From Chrysoperla carnea (Eukaryota; Arthropoda; Insecta; Neuroptera; Chrysopidae), in the NCBI RefSeq assembly GCF_905475395.1, contig NC_058337.1, positions 117,608,368-117,672,367 on the forward strand: a stretch of DNA of 64,000 nucleotides. The letters are read 5' to 3'. A program made the translations under genes and the position numbers. Of this stretch, positions 61,960 to 64,000 are shown in pieces. Position 1 is the stretch's first letter. Each line of letters starts with the position of its first letter. The notes under the pieces are model-generated. The model was not told where the DNA came from, searched no databases, and worked only from the letters and a program-made list of their open reading frames with translations.

Positions 61960-62325
61960 ATTAATTCGAGATAATTTTCTATGACTTTTCACAAGTTTCG
62001 GGAGCTATAATTCCGACTGTAACTTGACAAATAAAAGCTTTTAGGTTCCCCAAGGTTACAGGTTCGTTTTTATGTAGGCAATTTTTAAGAAAATCACAAA
62101 AAAGAAATCCAACAGCGTATTCTTGGCTAAATGCTTACAGTTTCCACGATCTTTTGCACATTGATACGTTGTAAGCCATAATCCTCTCGTAGTATTCTAT
62201 ACACAGTTCTTACAGGATTGTTATTTTGTTGGATAAGTGTACAATTTGAGAGTTGAGCGTTTTTCAGTGTTAGTTAAACTATGTATATCGTAAATAGAAT
62301 GTTTCAAACTAATATTTGGCGTTTT
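61960..62325 (-). pseudogene. mariner-type transposase remnant, copy 2
   Basis: The - strand of 62080-62135 gives AFSQEYAVGFLFCDFLKN, a decayed form of the SPDLTPLDFFLWGYLK block seen more clearly at 39550-39838. Both copies share ATTCGAGGTAATTTTCTACG-type and TATCGTAAATAGAATG-type flanks, so they are one family. Multiple stops. Confidence 0.5.
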
Positions 62326-62929
62326 AAATAAAATGTGATTAATACAATAATAATGAGCTGTGGTAATGTTAATCGGGAAAATTTTACTCCCAGAACATAA
62401 TTTCCTGTAATAAACAATAAAGCCACTGTTCGCTGCTTTTATTATATTTTCAATAATAATATGTTTCTAATATTAGTCGACAAAATCATAAAAGTTTTTT
62501 TAGATACTTTTAATGAAGATAAAATGTACCTAATTGGTACATACAAAACAAAACATAAACCCTATCATGTAACAAATCCCAAACACCAGGAATAATAATG
62601 CGATGATATTCATGTGATGATAGGTAATGACGATTGAACACACTTGATCAAAAAAAATTGAAAATAAACTGAAATAAAAACAGATATTTTGCATATTTAA
62701 AGACGCTACATGATGAAAAAAAAATTTTGTAAAAACAAGTGAAAACAAACAATTGACTGAGTTAATTGTTGAAATGCCATGCATAAATAGTGCTGATTAC
62801 TCTATCACATTACACATACAATTGACGCCTAATTTGCGCCTTCACGGGTAAACAGTAATGTTTACGAAAAAATGTTCCAAACAAAAGTTGTTTATTTTTT
62901 GATAAACAATTAAACTTTTGTTCTATCTC
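62326..62929. other. AT-rich spacer, no gene recognised
   Basis: Nothing delimitable. A - strand 84-codon frame with hydrophobic composition (62530-62784) is probably chance. Confidence 0.4.
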
Positions 62930-63260
62930 TAACGGTTTACAAGATGGGTCCTACGCACCCGTAGATCAAGACCCAACCCAATTGACCTATGTTGCTCATT
63001 TACGAACTCGACTTCACTTTTTACGTCCTGAGTAGGCTGTAAAAACTTCAGCTTGATATCTTTTTTCGTTTTTGAGTTATCGTGCCCACAGACGGACAGA
63101 CGGACGTACGGACAACCGGAAATGGACTAATTAGATGATTTTATGAACACCTATACCAAAATTTTGTTAGTAGCATCAATATTTTTAAGCGTTACAAACT
63201 TGGGACTTAACTTAGTATACCTTGCATATTACATATATAGTAGAGTGAAATTACGCCTTG
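62930..63260 (+). repeat. dispersed insect repeat with ACGGACAGACGGACG core
   Basis: CAAGATGGGTCCTACGCACC, TTTTTGAGTTATCGTGCCCA, CAGACGGACAGACGGACGTA and GAACACCTATACCAAAATTT follow each other. This string type recurs in many insect genomes, usually as part of an unclassified interspersed repeat. The short ORF starting at 63143 lies in it. Confidence 0.5.
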
Positions 63261-64000
63261 TGTATGGATTAAAAGTTCGAGCAATGAAACTTTGGGGTTT
63301 TTCTTTTCACATCAAAATAAGTATTTTTTGAAATTTTTTACTTTCCCGGAGTGGTGCAACATGTTTAAAAAACAAAATGGCGTCAAAAATGAAATTTTTT
63401 CAGAAATTTTATCATTTTTATTTTATATTCGCAAAAGGAGACATCGGTGCATATCCAAATTTGGTAGGTTTGTAGTCAATGTTAAGAACTACTCCTCATA
63501 TTTTTTTGGTGGGGTTTCGTCCCTTCCCCTCCCAGTTATATATATATGTATACATACATATGGTAAAACAGTTCATTTGACTGTAACTTGAAAAATATTT
63601 GATTGATTTTAATGAAACTAATATCAATAGTAGGTTTTATTACTTACAACTTTCGGTTAAAATTTTAGCGAAATCCGTTAAATATTTCGGCCAAAATTTC
63701 CAATTTAGGGAATTGTTTAAAATGGCTGCCATTTTATGCCATTTTGTCCTACGAGGTTAAATTTTTTTTTAAATTGTAGCATTTTTTATTATCTTTCGAT
63801 TTTATAATTAATGACTTACCCGTAAAATGACTCCTTGATCCATATTTTTGCGAAAAACGGAAAATTTAACACTTTCTGGAAATAATTGTTTGGGGGGTGT
63901 ATGGACTGGCTTTGGGGGGTGTTTTTTGCTTTGGCATGAGAAAACTATTTTTAAAAGAGGTCTATATGGTTTAAAGCAAAATTTTTAAGTTTTAACCCCC
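63261..64000. other. window end, no gene recognised
   Basis: A 99-codon frame at 63292-63591 is low-complexity and unrecognised. G-rich TTTGGGGGGTG repeats occur at 63890-63922. Confidence 0.4.

Overview
This is a very AT-rich eukaryotic (insect-type) genomic window with few genes. The evidence is spliced coding exons of a GATA transcription factor with gtaagt/cag introns, eukaryotic tRNA genes with Pol III T-run terminators, a non-LTR retrotransposon, tRNA-derived SINEs, Helitron-like elements and many MITEs typical of insects, and a TTAGG repeat run, which is the common arthropod telomere unit. TTAGG argues mildly against a dipteran, because flies lack that telomere repeat, but here it belongs to a SINE tail. 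I do not name a species.

The left 9 kb holds the 3' end of one protein-coding gene on the + strand: the last three coding exons of a GATAc/grain-type GATA factor (7131-7314, 7758-7978, 8835-8861). The exons join in phase and end at TGA. The zinc-finger exons must lie upstream of the window, so 1-7130 is read as intron. That intron carries a hAT-type MITE with target duplication, another inverted-repeat element and a SINE fragment.

From 8.9 kb to the right end I find no second convincing host protein gene. The clearest features are a 5'-truncated but otherwise open R1/I-type LINE on the - strand (14368-17377, with a 15-bp target duplication and a 51-nt poly(A) tail) and two good tRNA genes on the - strand, tRNA-Arg(TCG) and tRNA-Lys(TTT). 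Two short GC-richer coding-like patches (about 25.35 kb and 40.9 kb) are possible exons or decayed coding remnants.

The rest is a patchwork of repeats: Helitron-like elements in two subfamilies, a dispersed CAGACAGA-containing family in both orientations, mariner transposase relics, several MITEs, two arrays of diverged long-period repeats, and a large near-perfect hairpin. The most unusual item is a complete 346-bp tRNA-headed SINE at 38107-38452. Its 3' tail is about 11 perfect telomere-type CCTAA units, it has an 11-bp target duplication, and a second, older copy near 3.0 kb has the same 3' end and tail. I see no operon-like or cassette-like multi-gene system.
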